This document shows, one piece after another, positions 62,616-64,000 of a stretch of DNA of 64,000 bases (positions are counted from its first letter, which is position 1; every line of letters starts with the position of its first letter). The position numbers were made by a program, and so were the translations under genes. Below the pieces are notes generated by a model. That model did no database searches, was not told where the DNA came from, and saw only the letters and a list, made by a program, of their open reading frames with translations. This DNA is from Pseudoscleropodium purum (taxonomy: Eukaryota; Streptophyta; Bryopsida; Hypnales; Brachytheciaceae), in assembly GCA_963969395.1 (NCBI GenBank), contig OZ017798.1, forward strand, positions 2,790,001 through 2,854,000. Reading direction: 5' to 3'.

Positions 62616-63941
62616 ATGGCCAAGTACGACGGCAGCAGCAGCAAGTACGCGGGGTACACGACCGCGCCTGACCTCGAGCTGGGCTACGGGACCACTCCGG
62701 CTCTCTACCCTGGCATTCCCGCAGACGAGAATGAGCTCCGATGGGGTTTCATCCGCAAGGTCTACAGCATTCTCAGCATTCAGCTGTTACTCACGGCCGC
62801 CGTGTCGTCGTTTGTGGTGTTCACGCCCGCTGTTATGGAATTTTTCATGGCTCATGGCTGGGTTCTCATTATGACCAGTTTCGTGCCCCTCATCTGTGAG
62901 TATTCTGGAACCTTTCTTCGCGTGTTTTAGGGTTTAGGGAATTTGTGCTATATTCGTGACGGTTGATGGTTGTTTTTTGGTCGTTGATTCCGCGGTTAGG
63001 TGCTTGTTTCCTTTTTTAGGGTTTTGAATTCTGAGGAAGAATCTCGTTTAGGTTTAGCGGTTGGATGCTATTGACAGTGTTTTTACTTTTTTTCCGAGGA
63101 ATTTGCGAGTTTTCTCACTGTAGTTTTCAGAGGAGTGTAAACGAGTGCTTACTTTTATGTTCAGTCTCAGTCGCTCAAACACCTAGAATTCATTTTGTTC
63201 ATCTTTGGTGCTTGGATTTTGTGAGTTTTTGTTTCCTCTTAGGGTTTTTGAATTCCGAGTGAGAATGTAATTGAGATTTAGGTGTTGATGATATTGTATT
63301 GTTTTCAAATGTTTTCCTGAGGGAGTTTGGAGTTTACTCGCTGTCACTTTTAGAGAAGTGTTAAATTAGCGCTTGTTTGAAACCCGAGTCCCATTTGCTT
63401 AAATACCTAGAATTTGTTTTGGCCACCTTTCTGACGATTATCACCTCTTTACTAGCTGATGTTGGTGTTGTTCGATACTTTTGCAGTGATGTGTCCCTTG
63501 TATTACTACCACCAACAGCACCCAGTGAATCTGCTCCTGCTTGGTCTATTTACTGCTGCAATCAGTTTAAGCGTTGGAATATCTTGTGCTCTCACGAATG
63601 GTATGTGTGAATACGCCCCTTTGCTCGTAATGTGACTTAAGTACTGTGGTTTTTCCTAGCTGTTTTTTTTAGATCTGGTCTGTTTTGTGATTTTGAACGC
63701 TTACAGTTTCTGGGACTCTGAAAGGGACTAGGGTTTTGAGATCGAGGTTTTGCTAATTTCATTCTGGGACGTGGATTGTGCAGGAAAAATCGTGCTGGAA
63801 GCTCTTATTTTGACATTAGCCGTGGTTTTGTCCCTCACGACATATACACATTGGGCATCAAGAAGGGGTCATGATTTCAGTTTCTTGGGCCCCATTTTGT
63901 TTACCAGCCTTATTGTCGTCGTGCTCTTTGGATTTATTCAG
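62616..63941 (+). CDS. LFG: LIFEGUARD/BI-1-like membrane protein (Bax inhibitor-1 superfamily), cut by the window end
   Basis: Three exons are visible: 62616-62895, 63487-63600 and 63784-63941. All have GT..AG borders and matching phases, giving 184 residues; the intron after FGFIQ runs past the window end. The N-terminal cytoplasmic part holds PDLELGYGTTPALYPGIP and DENELRWGFIRKVYSIL, the conserved entry to the first membrane helix. Later landmarks are MCPLYYYHQQHPVN, SCALTNGKIVLEALILT and THWASRRGHDFSFLGP, all characteristic of plant LFG proteins. At least four to five of the usual seven membrane helices are present. The family resides in ER, Golgi or vacuole membranes, affects Ca2+ leak and restrains stress-induced cell death. 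The missing C-terminus should contain the last two helices and the di-aspartyl Ca2+ sensor. Confidence 0.9.
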
Positions 63942-64000
63942 GTTCGTTTTTCTGCCTGATGTTTCTCTGGGTCCCAAAAGTTAATGGTGGAACTTTTCTA

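Noticed and set aside
1..64000. CRISPR arrays, rRNA or tRNA genes
   Set aside because: No regularly spaced identical repeats, cloverleaf-capable segments with A/B boxes or rRNA signatures were recognised by eye. A tRNAscan-type search was not possible.

Overview
The window looks like nuclear DNA of a land plant, most likely a bryophyte. Five protein-coding loci are GC-balanced and well preserved, and they sit in long AT-rich stretches full of small inverted-repeat elements. Introns have plant-type GT..AG borders. Two actin-depolymerizing-factor genes have no introns, which I recall as the moss condition; most flowering-plant ADF genes have introns. A plastid FAD4-type desaturase and a LIFEGUARD/BI-1-type membrane protein also point to a plant. 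I did not assign a species.

Layout. 1-2.0 kb: non-coding DNA with strong G-over-C bias. 2.0-5 kb: nucleoside-hydrolase-like gene (+) with a long leader. 5-8.8 kb: AT-rich, no gene. 8.86-20.75 kb (-): one 24-exon gene whose exons join in frame from an FG-repeat NUP98, through its self-cleaving domain, into NUP96. Its probable promoter lies near 21.5 kb. 21.5-35.1 kb: AT-rich desert with dispersed repeats, MITE-like elements and small tandem arrays. 35.1-37.0 kb: FAD4-like gene (+) with a repeated leader and repeated 3' flank. 37-46 kb: repeats, a long foldback, a CACTA-type MITE with a clean 3-bp target duplication, and eroded coding-like DNA. 46.3-46.9 kb and 54.8-55.3 kb (-): tandem intronless ADF paralogues separated by repeat-rich DNA. 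56-61.7 kb: AT-rich DNA with a satellite-like array. 61.7 kb to the end: LIFEGUARD-type gene (+), cut by the window edge, whose leader is a degenerate roughly 30-bp minisatellite.

The genes do not form a pathway. They are independent housekeeping functions: nuclear pore, actin turnover, plastid phosphatidylglycerol desaturation, stress or ER membrane protein, and nucleoside hydrolysis.

The most notable observation is the NUP98-NUP96 locus. In Arabidopsis the two proteins come from separate genes. Here 24 exons totalling 5,907 nt join without a frame break to give about 1,968 residues, with the HF/S self-cleavage motif between the halves. The junction intron of 205 nt is built so that its retention would end NUP98 at once. 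The second theme is the density of non-autonomous inverted-repeat elements, in at least six sequence families.
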